Below are positions 28,982-39,380 of a stretch of DNA of 64,000 nucleotides, piece by piece. The stretch's first letter is position 1, and every line of letters starts with the position of its first letter. The stretch comes from Bacteroidota bacterium (GTDB lineage: Bacteria; Bacteroidota; Bacteroidia; Bacteroidales; F082), in the NCBI GenBank assembly GCA_013203805.1, contig JABMPH010000414.1:1-64000 (forward strand), written 5' to 3'. Made by a program: the position numbers and the translations under genes. The notes below the pieces were generated by a model that had not been told where the DNA came from, did not search any database, and saw only the letters and a list, made by a program, of their open reading frames with translations.

Positions 28982-30367
28982 GTGATAAGATTGACCAAAT
29001 ATATTTTAGTTCTGATGCTGGGCTTGATTAGCATGCAGATAATAGGTCAGTCGAATTCACAAAATGAAGATACACAACCCACAACCCGAATTTTATTCGT
29101 GATGGATGCATCTCGAAGCATGTCAGGAAAGTGGCAGGGAGAAAGCAAATATGTAATTGCACGTACAATCCTTTCCCAAATTTTAGATAGCATAAAAAAT
29201 ATTGATAATGTGCAGGTTGCCTTAAGGGTATATGGTCACACTAAGAATTTTCCACCTCAAAATTGTAACGATACTCATTTGGAAGTTTCTTTTAGTGATG
29301 ACAATGTAGAGCAGATAAAATTCCGCTTAAAACAATTATCACCACGTGGCACATCGCCCATAGCATCGTCACTACTTAAATCGAAAGATGATTTTACTCC
29401 ATGTAATAATTGTAGAAATATCGTTATTCTGATAACTGATGGAATCGAGGAATGTAATGGCGACATTTGTGAGGTAAGTGCCGCCTTGCAGAAAGAGGGC
29501 ATTATATTAAAACCATTTATTATTGGAATTGGGCATGACACCCACGAAGCTTATGACTGTGCCGGCCAGTATTATAATGCAGCTAATAAAGAACAATTTA
29601 CCAAAGCTCTAAATGTAATTATTACGCGAGTACTTAGCAAAACCAGCTTACAGGTTAATTTACTCGACCAATATAATCGTCCTACCGAATCGAATGTTAA
29701 CATGACATTTATTAATAAGAAATCGGGTGAAGTTGCCTATAATTTCGTTCACACACTTAATAGCAAAGGGTTCCCTGACACTTTAAATATTGACCATCTG
29801 GTTAATTACAAAATTGTTGTAAATACAATTCCTCCTCGTATTATTGATTCAGTATTTCTTACCGAAGGAAAACACTCAACAGTATCTACCTCATGTCCAC
29901 AGGGAAGCTTGCTTGTTAAACTTCAGGGACCAACAAAGGCCGACTTTAACCCTTCGGTAATTATCAAGTCAAATAATTACACAAATGCATTAAATGTTCA
30001 ATATTTAAATGAAAGCGTTGATTATATTTCAGGAAAATACAATTTAGATATATTAACACTTCCGCCAATTCATCTTGATAATGTTAATATTGAACCCGAC
30101 AATCAAACAAAAATTGAGATCGAAAACCCCGGCATTGCTGTTCTTCAAAAAAGTATTAAAGGATATGGAAGCATTTATTATCTAGATGGAAAAAACCAGA
30201 TTTGGGTAATAAATGTTGGCAGTAATTCAAATCAAACTGAGTCGTTATATTTACAACCAGGTAAGTATCGACTTGTATTCAGGTCAAAATATGTATTACA
30301 ATCGGCAACAACCATTGAGCAAGAATTCGAAATAAAATCAGAAAAAACAACTCGCATTAAACTATAA
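28982..30367 (+). CDS. Secreted VWA-domain protein
   Basis: A 461-residue protein from a GTG start with an N-terminal signal helix (about 5-22). The von Willebrand A domain (about 36-210) has an intact MIDAS: D42-x-S44-x-S46, a Thr in GTSPIASS and the ITDGIEEC strand. Several Cys pairs suggest an oxidising location. The rest (about 215-461) is beta-rich with repeated Ig-like or carboxypeptidase-regulatory-like strands. It sits inside the transketolase pair with 24 and 5 base gaps, so it is surely co-transcribed, yet no functional link is known. Probable role in metal-dependent ligand binding at the cell surface. Confidence 0.82.
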   Translation: MIRLTKYILVLMLGLISMQIIGQSNSQNEDTQPTTRILFVMDASRSMSGKWQGESKYVIARTILSQILDSIKNIDNVQVALRVYGHTKNFPPQNCNDTHLEVSFSDDNVEQIKFRLKQLSPRGTSPIASSLLKSKDDFTPCNNCRNIVILITDGIEECNGDICEVSAALQKEGIILKPFIIGIGHDTHEAYDCAGQYYNAANKEQFTKALNVIITRVLSKTSLQVNLLDQYNRPTESNVNMTFINKKSGEVAYNFVHTLNSKGFPDTLNIDHLVNYKIVVNTIPPRIIDSVFLTEGKHSTVSTSCPQGSLLVKLQGPTKADFNPSVIIKSNNYTNALNVQYLNESVDYISGKYNLDILTLPPIHLDNVNIEPDNQTKIEIENPGIAVLQKSIKGYGSIYYLDGKNQIWVINVGSNSNQTESLYLQPGKYRLVFRSKYVLQSATTIEQEFEIKSEKTTRIKL

Positions 30368-30372
30368 TAATA

Positions 30373-31326
30373 ATGAGTAAGTATAATATTATAGACCACC
30401 AAGATACAAGGTCAGGATTTGGAGAAGCACTATTGGAATTAGGAAAAACAAACCCAAAAGTGGTAGCTCTTGTGGCCGATTTAACCGGCTCACTTAAGAT
30501 GGGAGCATTTGCAGCTTCATTTCCTGATAGGTTTTTTCAGATGGGAATAGCTGAAGCAAATATGATGGGAACTGCTGCCGGACTCACAATTGGTGGGTAC
30601 ATTCCTTTCACCGGGACTTTCGCAAACTTTTCCACGGGTCGCGTTTACGATCAGATAAGGCAGTCAATTGCCTATTCAGGAAAAAATGTGAAGATTTGCG
30701 CATCCCATGCAGGTATTACTTTGGGTGAAGATGGTGCCACTCATCAAATTCTTGAAGACATTGGTATGATGAAAATGTTACCCGGCATGACTGTAATTAA
30801 TACATGTGATTTCAATCAAACTAAGCAAGCTACTTTAGCAATCGCAGATTATGAAGGACCTGTTTATCTACGATTTGGAAGACCAAAGGTTCCCAATTTC
30901 ATACCTATGGATAGTGAGTTTGAAATAGGTAAAGGTATTACTCTTAAAAAAGGTACTGATGTAAGTATTATCGCCACTGGCCATTTAGTTTGGAAAGCAC
31001 TTGAAGCTGCCGATGCATTAAACGAATTGGGTATTGATGCAGAAGTAATTAATATCCACACTATAAAACCTCTTGATAGAGACCTAATTATTGAATCAGC
31101 AAAAAAAACAGGATGCGTAGTAACTGCCGAAGAACATCAAATAAATGGTGGGTTGGGAGATAGTATTGCCCAATTACTATCTCAACAATTACCTACTCCA
31201 ATCGAGTTTGTTGCTGTTATGGATATTTTTGGTCAAAGTGGAAAGCCCGAACGACTAATGTCACATTATGGACTTGATACTCCCAATATAATTGAGGCTG
31301 CGAAAAAAGCAATTTCAAGAAAATAG
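30373..31326 (+). CDS. Transketolase, C-terminal subunit
   Basis: A 317-residue partner of the gene at 28106. It holds the pyrimidine-binding domain (residues 4-165: GIAEANMMGTAAGLTIGGYIPF, SHAGITLGEDGATHQ) and the C-terminal domain (INIHTIKPLDRDLI, TAEEHQINGGLGDSIAQLL). It resembles the C-terminal part of transketolase and DXS; the paired N-terminal gene with a transketolase-type motif favours transketolase. It follows the VWA gene by 5 bases. Confidence 0.93.
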   Translation: MSKYNIIDHQDTRSGFGEALLELGKTNPKVVALVADLTGSLKMGAFAASFPDRFFQMGIAEANMMGTAAGLTIGGYIPFTGTFANFSTGRVYDQIRQSIAYSGKNVKICASHAGITLGEDGATHQILEDIGMMKMLPGMTVINTCDFNQTKQATLAIADYEGPVYLRFGRPKVPNFIPMDSEFEIGKGITLKKGTDVSIIATGHLVWKALEAADALNELGIDAEVINIHTIKPLDRDLIIESAKKTGCVVTAEEHQINGGLGDSIAQLLSQQLPTPIEFVAVMDIFGQSGKPERLMSHYGLDTPNIIEAAKKAISRK

Positions 31327-31438
31327 ACAGACAGTAGAAGTACACATATTTACTAAGGTTTCTGCTTACAATATTTCAACTCTATATTTCATTATTTGGG
31401 TATATTCGCAATTGCATTAATTAAAAAGTACATAGCAA

Positions 31439-33385
31439 TTGACTCCAAAACTATTCATAAAAACTATTCTAGTTATTGGCGCTATGATAATAAATTCATA
31501 CGCTTTTCCCCAGATAGAACAGAATAAATGCGATACTGTTAAAATTATTGCCCCTGCTTATTTAGTATTAAACGACACATCAATCCACATCAATAAAGAT
31601 ACAACTCAGATAATTTGCAGTAAATATATTGTACTAACCAAGAAAAATGGATACACACTTTATTCAAAACTAGTTAATGAATCGAAGAAACATGAACTAG
31701 TCGACAAACTTTTTCAGTTGCTCATCGCCTCCAGTACTCAAGACACTATGCTAATTAAGAAGGCATTAATGGATGCCGAGGATGCCTATACTCCATATTC
31801 CGGCAAAATAATCAGGGATATCGAAATTCAGGTACTTAAACCATTCGGGCCAACAATAAGTGATACAAACCTACCTGTAATTTCAACCTGGGGTGAAGCG
31901 TTGAACAAATCGCACATAAGTACAAATAAAAAAGTTATTGAACGTAAATTAATGTTTCATGTAAACGATACGGTAGATCCATATGAGCTGGTAGAAAACA
32001 CAAATGAGTTAGCAGGTCTCCCCTATCTACAAGATGCCACAATTATTGTTTCTGATATTAAAGGAGATTCAGTTAGCATTCTGGTACTAGTTAAGGATAA
32101 GTTTCCATGGCTACCCGGAATAAATATTTATGATATCAATCATATGTCGGCCTACTTAACAAACGTCAATATCCTCGGATTGGGACACTCATTAAGGGCA
32201 GGGCTTACAATGGATGCAAAAAGTTCTCCCCTACTATATTTATCCGATGTAAACTATTACATTGATAATTTATATAAACAGATTAAAAGTACAGTAAATT
32301 ATCATATATCCGATAATGATATAACATATCAGTTAATGCTGAATCGAGATATTGTTCCACTTAGTGTGCGTGCTGGAGGTGGTTTGGAGGTTACACAACG
32401 TGAAGAAAATATTGGTATTGATCCAACCAGCATTAACAAAACTGTATGGTATTTTAAGTATAGGAATTATGAGTTGTGGACATCATATTTATTTTATGAT
32501 AAATCAAAAAAAAACATAACCAAACGGAAAGGTGTATACCTTATTCCCGGAGTTGCTGCTTATAAAAAAGATTATCAGTACAGGCCCTATGTATCAATTG
32601 ATAGCAATAATCGCTTTGAAAACTACACAAGGTTATTAGGCAATTTTGCAATTGCAAAACAAAATTATTACCGAACCAATTACCTTAAAAGTTTTGGAAA
32701 GGCTGAATATATACCATATGGTTTTCAGGCTACAATTACAGGGGGATATACCTGGTCAGAATTTATGAGAAGTCCATATATTGGTTTTGGATTGGCTGTA
32801 ACAGAATATTTCAACAATGTTGGATACATTTTTGGAAATATAGAAATAGGTTCACATTATTCTACCAAGCTTGAGCAAGGAGCACTAAAACTGAACCTTT
32901 CGTTTCTTTCAAGCATTTTTAATAGGGATAGATATAAATATCGATTTCTCGCAAACCTAAATTTTACTAATGGAATAAACCGTTATACAAATGATCTATT
33001 GTATTTAGGCGAAGACTACGGTTTTATAGGTATGAGAGATAATGCATGGTATGGCCAAAAACGAATGTTTTTAGAACTTTATACAATACAATACACCCCA
33101 TGGTATCTGTTTGGTTTTAGATTTGCCATGTTTGGGTTTTGTAGTGTAGGACTATTGGGAGAATCTGATCACCCTATTTTGAAAAATCAACTTTTGAGCT
33201 CAATTGGTCTTGGGGTGTATTCGCAAAACGATTTTTTAGCGTTTAATTCGTTTCAATTCAGGGTTGCCTATTTCCCAGTTACCCCAAGTGGAATATCTCA
33301 TTTCGGTGTATCCTTTTCCACTATCGGGTTAATCGATCAACTTAGCTTCCTAAATACTAAACCTCATGTGGTAGAATACAATTAA
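31439..33385 (+). CDS. Omp85/BamA-like outer-membrane beta-barrel protein
   Basis: A 648-residue exported protein with a signal region (about 5-25) and a TTG start as called; no better ATG is obvious. An N-terminal POTRA-like part (about 95-220: KIIRDIEIQVLKPF, NTNELAGLPYLQDATIIVSD, SVSILVLVKDKFPWLPG) precedes a C-terminal 16-strand-type barrel rich in alternating Tyr/Phe strands. The layout fits Omp85-superfamily assembly or surface proteins, though shorter than BamA itself. It stands alone between the transketolase operon and the convergent gcvT. Substrate or partner unknown. Confidence 0.7.
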   Translation: MTPKLFIKTILVIGAMIINSYAFPQIEQNKCDTVKIIAPAYLVLNDTSIHINKDTTQIICSKYIVLTKKNGYTLYSKLVNESKKHELVDKLFQLLIASSTQDTMLIKKALMDAEDAYTPYSGKIIRDIEIQVLKPFGPTISDTNLPVISTWGEALNKSHISTNKKVIERKLMFHVNDTVDPYELVENTNELAGLPYLQDATIIVSDIKGDSVSILVLVKDKFPWLPGINIYDINHMSAYLTNVNILGLGHSLRAGLTMDAKSSPLLYLSDVNYYIDNLYKQIKSTVNYHISDNDITYQLMLNRDIVPLSVRAGGGLEVTQREENIGIDPTSINKTVWYFKYRNYELWTSYLFYDKSKKNITKRKGVYLIPGVAAYKKDYQYRPYVSIDSNNRFENYTRLLGNFAIAKQNYYRTNYLKSFGKAEYIPYGFQATITGGYTWSEFMRSPYIGFGLAVTEYFNNVGYIFGNIEIGSHYSTKLEQGALKLNLSFLSSIFNRDRYKYRFLANLNFTNGINRYTNDLLYLGEDYGFIGMRDNAWYGQKRMFLELYTIQYTPWYLFGFRFAMFGFCSVGLLGESDHPILKNQLLSSIGLGVYSQNDFLAFNSFQFRVAYFPVTPSGISHFGVSFSTIGLIDQLSFLNTKPHVVEYN

Positions 33386-33436
33386 AGAATCAACTATCTA
33401 AGAAGGTGGATTTCAAATGTATACTAAATATTCTAT

Positions 33437-34525
33437 TTATCCTTTATAAAAAGGTGGACGTTGAACAATCGCTTTTGCCAGTTTATTTCTTACTTTGATA
33501 AAAATTTCTGAACCATCTTTCCAGTAGGGCTTTGTGATATAAGCCATTCCAATACCCTTTTTTAGCATGGGCGACATTGTACCTGATGTTACTTCTCCAA
33601 TTACATTTTCATCTTCATCTGTTACTTCATAATGTTGACGAGGAATAGCTCTCTCTTCCATTACAAACCCTTTTAAACGCATTGGTACTCCATTTTCTTT
33701 TTGAGATTCAAATAGTTCTCTGTCAATAAAATCATTACCATCGGTAAATTTGGTAATCCAACCTAAACCCGCTGCAAGTGGCGATGTTGTATCATCAATA
33801 TCGTTTCCATAAAGGCAAAATCCTGATTCTAACCTAAGAGTATCACGGGCACCTAATCCTATTGGTTTAATACCAAATTCTTCACCGGCTTCAAATACAG
33901 CTTTATAAATTTTTTCTGCATCAGCATTTTTCATATAAATCTCACAACCACCTGATCCCGTATAACCCGTTGTTGAAAATATCACATCTTTAACTCCGGC
34001 AAACTCAATTACCTTAAAAGTGTAGTATTCCATATCTTCAACAGAAGTACTTGTTAACTTTTGCATAGCCTTTAATGCAAGAGGCCCCTGAACTGCAAGC
34101 TGGCTAATGTCGTCAGAAGCATTTATTAGTTTAGCTCCCACATCATTATGCATAACCACATTATTCCAGTCTTTTTCAATATTTGACGCATTAACAACAA
34201 GTAGATATTTCTCATCATTAAATCTGTAAACCAGAAGATCATCTACAATACCACCATCACCATTTGGGAAACAACTATATTGCACTTTACCATTGGTTAG
34301 TGCCGCAACATCGTTAGTTGTTACTTTTTGGACTAACGAGAAAGCAAAGGGACCTTCAACCCAAAACTCACCCATGTGACTTACATCAAAAACACCTAAT
34401 TTAGTTCTAACGGTTTCGTGTTCAATATTGATTCCCTCAAACTGAACAGGCATATCAAATCCGACAAATTCGACCATTTTGCCACCCATTTTGCGATGCA
34501 TATTATTTAAAGCTGTTTTCTTCAT
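33437..34525 (-). CDS. gcvT: Aminomethyltransferase, glycine cleavage system T protein
   Basis: A 362-residue T-protein. It has the N-terminal GKMVEFVGFDMPVQF and VFDVSHMGEFWVEG, the folate-binding ISQLAVQGPLAL region, FSTTGYTGSGGCEIYM and the C-terminal GEVTSGTMSPML and GIGMAYI blocks. It transfers the methylene of the glycine-derived aminomethyl group on H-protein to tetrahydrofolate. Length is normal. It is monocistronic here; gcvH and gcvP are not in the window. A variant -7 box (TAATTTCG, 34548-34555 on the minus strand) lies just upstream. Confidence 0.96.
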   Translation of the reverse strand: MKKTALNNMHRKMGGKMVEFVGFDMPVQFEGINIEHETVRTKLGVFDVSHMGEFWVEGPFAFSLVQKVTTNDVAALTNGKVQYSCFPNGDGGIVDDLLVYRFNDEKYLLVVNASNIEKDWNNVVMHNDVGAKLINASDDISQLAVQGPLALKAMQKLTSTSVEDMEYYTFKVIEFAGVKDVIFSTTGYTGSGGCEIYMKNADAEKIYKAVFEAGEEFGIKPIGLGARDTLRLESGFCLYGNDIDDTTSPLAAGLGWITKFTDGNDFIDRELFESQKENGVPMRLKGFVMEERAIPRQHYEVTDEDENVIGEVTSGTMSPMLKKGIGMAYITKPYWKDGSEIFIKVRNKLAKAIVQRPPFYKG

Positions 34526-34755
34526 ATCTTAATAAAAAATTGTGCTGCGAAATTAAATAAAAACAGGAATTATTGATAAAATCAATCAATTAGTAAGCAA
34601 AAAGTTATCAACCTTAAGACTATAGCTTTAACAGATACTTTAGGTATTATTACACCTTGCTAACAAGTTTCTTTATAATACCTACTTGTATAATTGAATT
34701 AACCTATATATTTTTACTGTCTTTTATAAAATCGCAAGTAAAAAAAATAATTGAT

Positions 34756-36891
34756 ATGAAAACAAAAATAGTACTACTAACACTAATTGGATTTATGTTT
34801 CTAACACAACAGTGTCAACCTCCAAAAGAAAAAATTAAGTATCCTGTGGCTAAGAAAACAGATAGTGTTGATGTTTATTTTGGAAAAAAAGTTAACGATC
34901 CATATAGATGGCTCGAAGATGATAATTCAGAGGAAACAGCACTATGGGTGGCTGAGGAAAACAAAGTAACAAATGCCTATCTCGACAAAATTCCATTTAG
35001 GCCTGCCTTAGAGAAACGATTAACTGAAATTTGGAATTATCCAAAATATGGAGTGCCTTTTAATAAAGGTGACAATTATTTCTTTTTTAAGAATAATGGC
35101 ATTCAGAACCAAAGTGTAATGTATATTCAACATGGTTTGGACGGTGATCCTGAAGTTCTACTGGACCCAAATACTTTATCGGAAGATGGTACTGTTGCAT
35201 TATCGTCATTGGGCATATCAAAAGATGGAATCTACCTTGCCTATGGTATTTCGCGAGGCGGATCCGATTGGAACGAAATTTATGTAATGAATATTGCGAC
35301 TCGTGAAATACTTGAAGATCATATTAACTGGGTAAAATTTTCCGGGATAAGTTGGAAAGGAGATGGCTTTTTCTATTCATCATATGATGAGCCTAATGAA
35401 GGAGATGAGCTTTCAGGACAAAACCAATTTCACAAGGTTTACTTCCACCAACTAGGTAAATCCCAAAAAGATGATTTGCTGATATTTGAAGATAATGATA
35501 ACCCATTACGTAATTTTTACGCATATCTTACTGAAGATGAAAAATTCCTCATCATTGGTGAAACCGAGAGTACTAGCGGAAATGCACTTTATGCAGCTAA
35601 ACTTGATCAACTAACCAATATTAAATTCACAAAAATTGCAGAAGGGTTTGATTATGATTACAATGTTATTGACAATATTGGTAATGAACTATTGTTAATC
35701 ACAAACCACAAAGCTCCAAATAAGAAATTAGTCCTTACAAAATACAACAACGCCGATCCGTCTAATTGGAAAAATGTAATTCCTGAAAGTGAAAATGTAT
35801 TGGAAGGAGCATCATTAGTGGGCGAATTACTTTTTGCACAGTATCTTAAAGATGCCAGTTCAAAGGCATATTTCTATAACCTCGACGGGAGTTTTGTAAG
35901 AGAACTTGAATTACCTGCAATTGGTACATTATCAGGATTTAATGGTGAGAAAAATAAGAATACTGCTTTTTACGGCTTCACATCTTTTACTTTTCCCTCA
36001 AGTGTATACAAATTAGACGTTGCAAACGGAAAATCGGATCTAATGCATAGTTCAGAAGTTGATTTTGACCCTGACAAATATGTTACCAATCAAATATTTT
36101 ATGAAAGTAAGGATGGCACAAAAGTTCCTATGTTTATAATCCATAAAAAAGGATTAAAAATGGATGGCAATAACCCAACTATGCTTTATGCTTATGGTGG
36201 GTTTAACATCAGTCTTACACCTAGCTTTAGCATCAGCCGATCAGCTTTTATTGAGCAAGGTGGAATTTATGTTATGGCTAACTTACGTGGAGGTGGTGAA
36301 TATGGTGAAGAGTGGCACGAAGCGGGAACTAAACTCCAAAAACAAAATGTATTTGATGATTTTATTTATGCTGCCAAATACCTAATTAAGAATAAGTATA
36401 CATCATCCGAAAAACTTGCTATCATTGGAGGATCGAATGGAGGACTTCTGGTTGGAGCATGTATGACTCAACAGCCCGAATTATTTAAAGTAGCTATACC
36501 AATAGTTGGAGTAATGGATATGTTACGATACCATAATTTTACAATTGGATGGGCATGGGCCTCTGATTTTGGCCGCAGTGACGATGACGAAGAAATGTTT
36601 AAATATCTACTTGGATATTCACCATTGCACAATATTAAGAAGGGTGTTAATTATCCTGCAACGCTTGCAATAACAGCTGATCATGATGATAGAGTTGTAC
36701 CAGCACATACCTTTAAATTTATGGCTTCGTTACAAGAAAATAATGGAGGAAATAACCCTGTATTAGTTCGTATCGAAACCAAAGCAGGCCATGGTGCCGG
36801 CAAACCAACGGCCAAACAAATTAGTGAAGCTGCAGATATGTATAGCTTTATAATGTATAATCTGGGAATGAAACCAAAATTTAATGATTAG
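34756..36891 (+). CDS. Prolyl oligopeptidase family serine peptidase (S9A)
   Basis: A 711-residue peptidase from the ATG at 34756. The open frame extends 33 codons further up, but the chosen ATG gives a clean lipoprotein-like signal (MKTKIVLLTLIGFMFLTQQC). The N-terminal domain starts YPVAKKTDSVDVYFGKKVNDPYRWLED, then a seven-blade propeller, and the C-terminal alpha/beta hydrolase holds the triad: Ser560 in GGSNGG, Asp in TADHDDRVVP and His in KAGHGAG. It cleaves short proline-containing peptides on the C-terminal side of Pro; probably periplasmic. Convergent context: gcvT is on the opposite strand upstream. Confidence 0.95.
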   Translation: MKTKIVLLTLIGFMFLTQQCQPPKEKIKYPVAKKTDSVDVYFGKKVNDPYRWLEDDNSEETALWVAEENKVTNAYLDKIPFRPALEKRLTEIWNYPKYGVPFNKGDNYFFFKNNGIQNQSVMYIQHGLDGDPEVLLDPNTLSEDGTVALSSLGISKDGIYLAYGISRGGSDWNEIYVMNIATREILEDHINWVKFSGISWKGDGFFYSSYDEPNEGDELSGQNQFHKVYFHQLGKSQKDDLLIFEDNDNPLRNFYAYLTEDEKFLIIGETESTSGNALYAAKLDQLTNIKFTKIAEGFDYDYNVIDNIGNELLLITNHKAPNKKLVLTKYNNADPSNWKNVIPESENVLEGASLVGELLFAQYLKDASSKAYFYNLDGSFVRELELPAIGTLSGFNGEKNKNTAFYGFTSFTFPSSVYKLDVANGKSDLMHSSEVDFDPDKYVTNQIFYESKDGTKVPMFIIHKKGLKMDGNNPTMLYAYGGFNISLTPSFSISRSAFIEQGGIYVMANLRGGGEYGEEWHEAGTKLQKQNVFDDFIYAAKYLIKNKYTSSEKLAIIGGSNGGLLVGACMTQQPELFKVAIPIVGVMDMLRYHNFTIGWAWASDFGRSDDDEEMFKYLLGYSPLHNIKKGVNYPATLAITADHDDRVVPAHTFKFMASLQENNGGNNPVLVRIETKAGHGAGKPTAKQISEAADMYSFIMYNLGMKPKFND

Positions 36892-36980
36892 CAGACAAAA
36901 CTTAACAATTAAATAATATTAGATTTTAAGTCATAAGATTATGTTTTGTACTCTTGCAAAAAATTTAAACTAATTTAAAA

Positions 36981-39218
36981 ATGGAAACTGTTTATCTTGT
37001 AATTGTTGTACTACTCTTTTTATTAGCTGCATCCGACTTGGTTGTTGGTGTAAGCAACGATGCCGTTAACTTTCTGAATTCTGCTGTGGGATCAAAGGTG
37101 GCATCTTTTAGGGTTATAATGTTTGTTGCTGCCATTGGTATACTTGTAGGGGCGGTATTTTCAAGTGGAATGATGGAAGTTGCCCGAAAGGGAATATTTA
37201 ATCCGGGTGAATTTTACTTTAGTGAAATAATGATAATTTTCATGGCTGTTATGGTTACTGATGTAATCCTATTAGATGCCTATAACACATGGGGATTACC
37301 AACATCTACAACAGTTTCAATTGTATTCGAATTACTTGGTGCGGCAGTAGGAATGGCTTCAATAAAACTTCTAATGAGTGATGGGGGCATGACCATGAGT
37401 CAATTCATTAACTCATCCAAAGCATTGGCAATTATATCAGGAATACTACTATCGGTTGCCGTAGCATTTTCGGTGGGTGCAATAATTCAATATGTAACAC
37501 GAATAGCATTCTCGTTTAATTTTGAAAAACGCATTAAGTACATTGGCGCTATTTGGGGAGGTATCGCCTTTTCTGCTCTAACCTATTTCATCCTGATAAA
37601 AGGAGCCAAAGGAGCCTCATTTATGTCGGGAGATATAAAAAGTTGGATTGCCGAAAACAGTTTCATGATAATTATTTACAGTCTTATTGGATGGACGGTA
37701 ATTTTACAGATTCTATATTTGCTATTCCGAATTAACATTCTTAAAATTATTGTATTAGCTGGGACATTTTCACTGGCTATGGCGTTTGCCGGTAACGACC
37801 TGGTAAACTTTATCGGTGTACCTATTGCAGGGTTTAATTCATGGGAAATATTTACTGCTGCCGATGGAGCAAGTCCCGATGGGTTTTTAATGACTGCTCT
37901 TGGAGGGAAAGTTCCCACACCTGAAATATTTTTATTGATTGCTGGTGCAATAATGGTACTTACTTTGTATCTAAGTAAAAAAGCCAGATCGGTACTTAAA
38001 ACTTCCATTGACTTAAGCAGGCAAGATGAAGGTGAAGAAAGATTCCGTGCAACCTGGATTTCAAAGATGCTGGTTCGCTCATCTTTACAGGCATCAAATA
38101 GATTTAAAAAAGTATTACCAAATTCATTTACTGGTGTAATTGAAAGACAATTTGAGCCCGCTCCAGTAAATAAAACCCTAAAAGACCCACCTGCATTTGA
38201 CATGATTAGGGCTTCGGTTAACCTAACCGTTGCCAGTGTACTTATTGCATTTGGAACATCTCTTAAATTGCCTCTTTCAACAACATATGTTACTTTTATG
38301 GTTGCGATGGGAACATCACTAGCCGACAATGCCTGGGGACGTGAAAGTGCTGTTTATCGTATATCAGGAGTACTTACCGTTATTGGCGGATGGTTTTTAA
38401 CAGCACTAAGCGCTTTTACAGCTGCATTTATTATGGTTTATATTTTTAATTATGGTGGCCTATATAGCATGTTTGGCATGCTTGGAGTGGTTGTTTATAT
38501 AATTTACCGATCACATATTTATCACAAAAAATCTGCCAATGTAAAAGATGAGGATACTCAAGAAATTCATAATCTTTCAGAAGAAAATGTTGCTGATAAA
38601 TCAATTAAGACAATTACAAAGAACCTAAGAAAGGTTGCTATTGCTTACACTGATGTAATTAAGGCGATTGAAAGTGAAGATAAAAAGGAACTTAAACGTA
38701 TAAAACGTGAATTGGAATCGGTTACTGCCAAAACAAAGTATCTTAAAGATCATATAAATATTATTATTAAGAAACTACGTAAAGATTCTGATGATACAGC
38801 TTACTACTTTGTTCAAGTGCTTGACTTCATGCGTGAAATATTGCATTCAATTACTTTTATTGCTGAACCTTCATACGAACATGTTGACAATAATCACAAG
38901 CCTTTGGTTATTGAGCAAATAAATGAACTTAAACAACTTGATGCATTATTAAATAAATTATTAAGTGATATTGTTTCAAGTATTGAATCAGGAGATTACA
39001 GCTCGCAAAATGAAATACAGGAATTACTTAACAAGTTTGTTGATCTTACCGAACTATCGAATAAGAAACAAATTAAGCGAATTAAAAACGCGTTGGTAGG
39101 AACTAAAAATAGCTTACTTTTTATGAGTATTATTAACGAAAGTAAACACCTTGCATTGTATGCTGTAAATCTATATAAATCGCAACGTGATTTCGTAGAT
39201 TACAAAATCAAAAAATGA
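36981..39218 (+). CDS. PiT-family inorganic phosphate transporter with C-terminal PhoU-like domain
   Basis: A 745-residue protein. The membrane part (about 1-515) carries the PiT signatures twice: VGVSNDAVNFLNSAVGSK near residue 22 and AGNDLVNFIGVPIAGF near 268. It also has the Thr/Ser-rich WGLPTSTTVSIV and LKLPLSTTYVTF loops. The C-terminal 200 residues are helical and charged (TITKNLRKVAIAYTDVI...FVQVLDFMREILHSI), resembling PhoU-like regulatory domains. Family members co-transport phosphate with cations. A TACTCTTG box (36949-36956) sits 24 bases before the ATG. Its stop codon overlaps the start of a broken SLOG-family relic. Confidence 0.93.
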   Translation: METVYLVIVVLLFLLAASDLVVGVSNDAVNFLNSAVGSKVASFRVIMFVAAIGILVGAVFSSGMMEVARKGIFNPGEFYFSEIMIIFMAVMVTDVILLDAYNTWGLPTSTTVSIVFELLGAAVGMASIKLLMSDGGMTMSQFINSSKALAIISGILLSVAVAFSVGAIIQYVTRIAFSFNFEKRIKYIGAIWGGIAFSALTYFILIKGAKGASFMSGDIKSWIAENSFMIIIYSLIGWTVILQILYLLFRINILKIIVLAGTFSLAMAFAGNDLVNFIGVPIAGFNSWEIFTAADGASPDGFLMTALGGKVPTPEIFLLIAGAIMVLTLYLSKKARSVLKTSIDLSRQDEGEERFRATWISKMLVRSSLQASNRFKKVLPNSFTGVIERQFEPAPVNKTLKDPPAFDMIRASVNLTVASVLIAFGTSLKLPLSTTYVTFMVAMGTSLADNAWGRESAVYRISGVLTVIGGWFLTALSAFTAAFIMVYIFNYGGLYSMFGMLGVVVYIIYRSHIYHKKSANVKDEDTQEIHNLSEENVADKSIKTITKNLRKVAIAYTDVIKAIESEDKKELKRIKRELESVTAKTKYLKDHINIIIKKLRKDSDDTAYYFVQVLDFMREILHSITFIAEPSYEHVDNNHKPLVIEQINELKQLDALLNKLLSDIVSSIESGDYSSQNEIQELLNKFVDLTELSNKKQIKRIKNALVGTKNSLLFMSIINESKHLALYAVNLYKSQRDFVDYKIKK

Positions 39219-39380
39219 TTTTTAATGAAATAACCATTATTAGTGGAGGGCAGTCTGGCGTTGATCGGGCTGCCCTTGACTTTGCCCTGAAAAAATAATA
39301 TTAAATGCGGCGGTTGGTGTCCTTTGGGAAGAATTACTGAGGATTGTATTATTCCTGATAATTATTTTTTGGTGGCATAA
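39215..39380 (+). pseudogene. Truncated, frameshifted SLOG-family (cpYpsA / putative Mo-carrier) relic
   Basis: From an ATG overlapping the PiT stop, one frame reads MIFNEITIISGGQSGVDRAA, then LDFALKK and a TAA at 39296. Shifting frame, the next bases give IKCGGWCPLGRITEDCIIPD and stop at 39378. Together these are the N-terminal signature of the circularly permuted YpsA / putative molybdenum-carrier SLOG family (SGGQTGVDRAALDFA...GGWCPKGR). The remaining ~100 residues are missing and the 3' end runs into the 3' end of prmC on the other strand. A clear fossil gene. Confidence 0.82.

Noticed and set aside
37676-38329. A 217-codon minus-strand open frame inside the PiT transporter
   Set aside because: Antisense shadow of a clearly conserved membrane protein, with no motif of its own.
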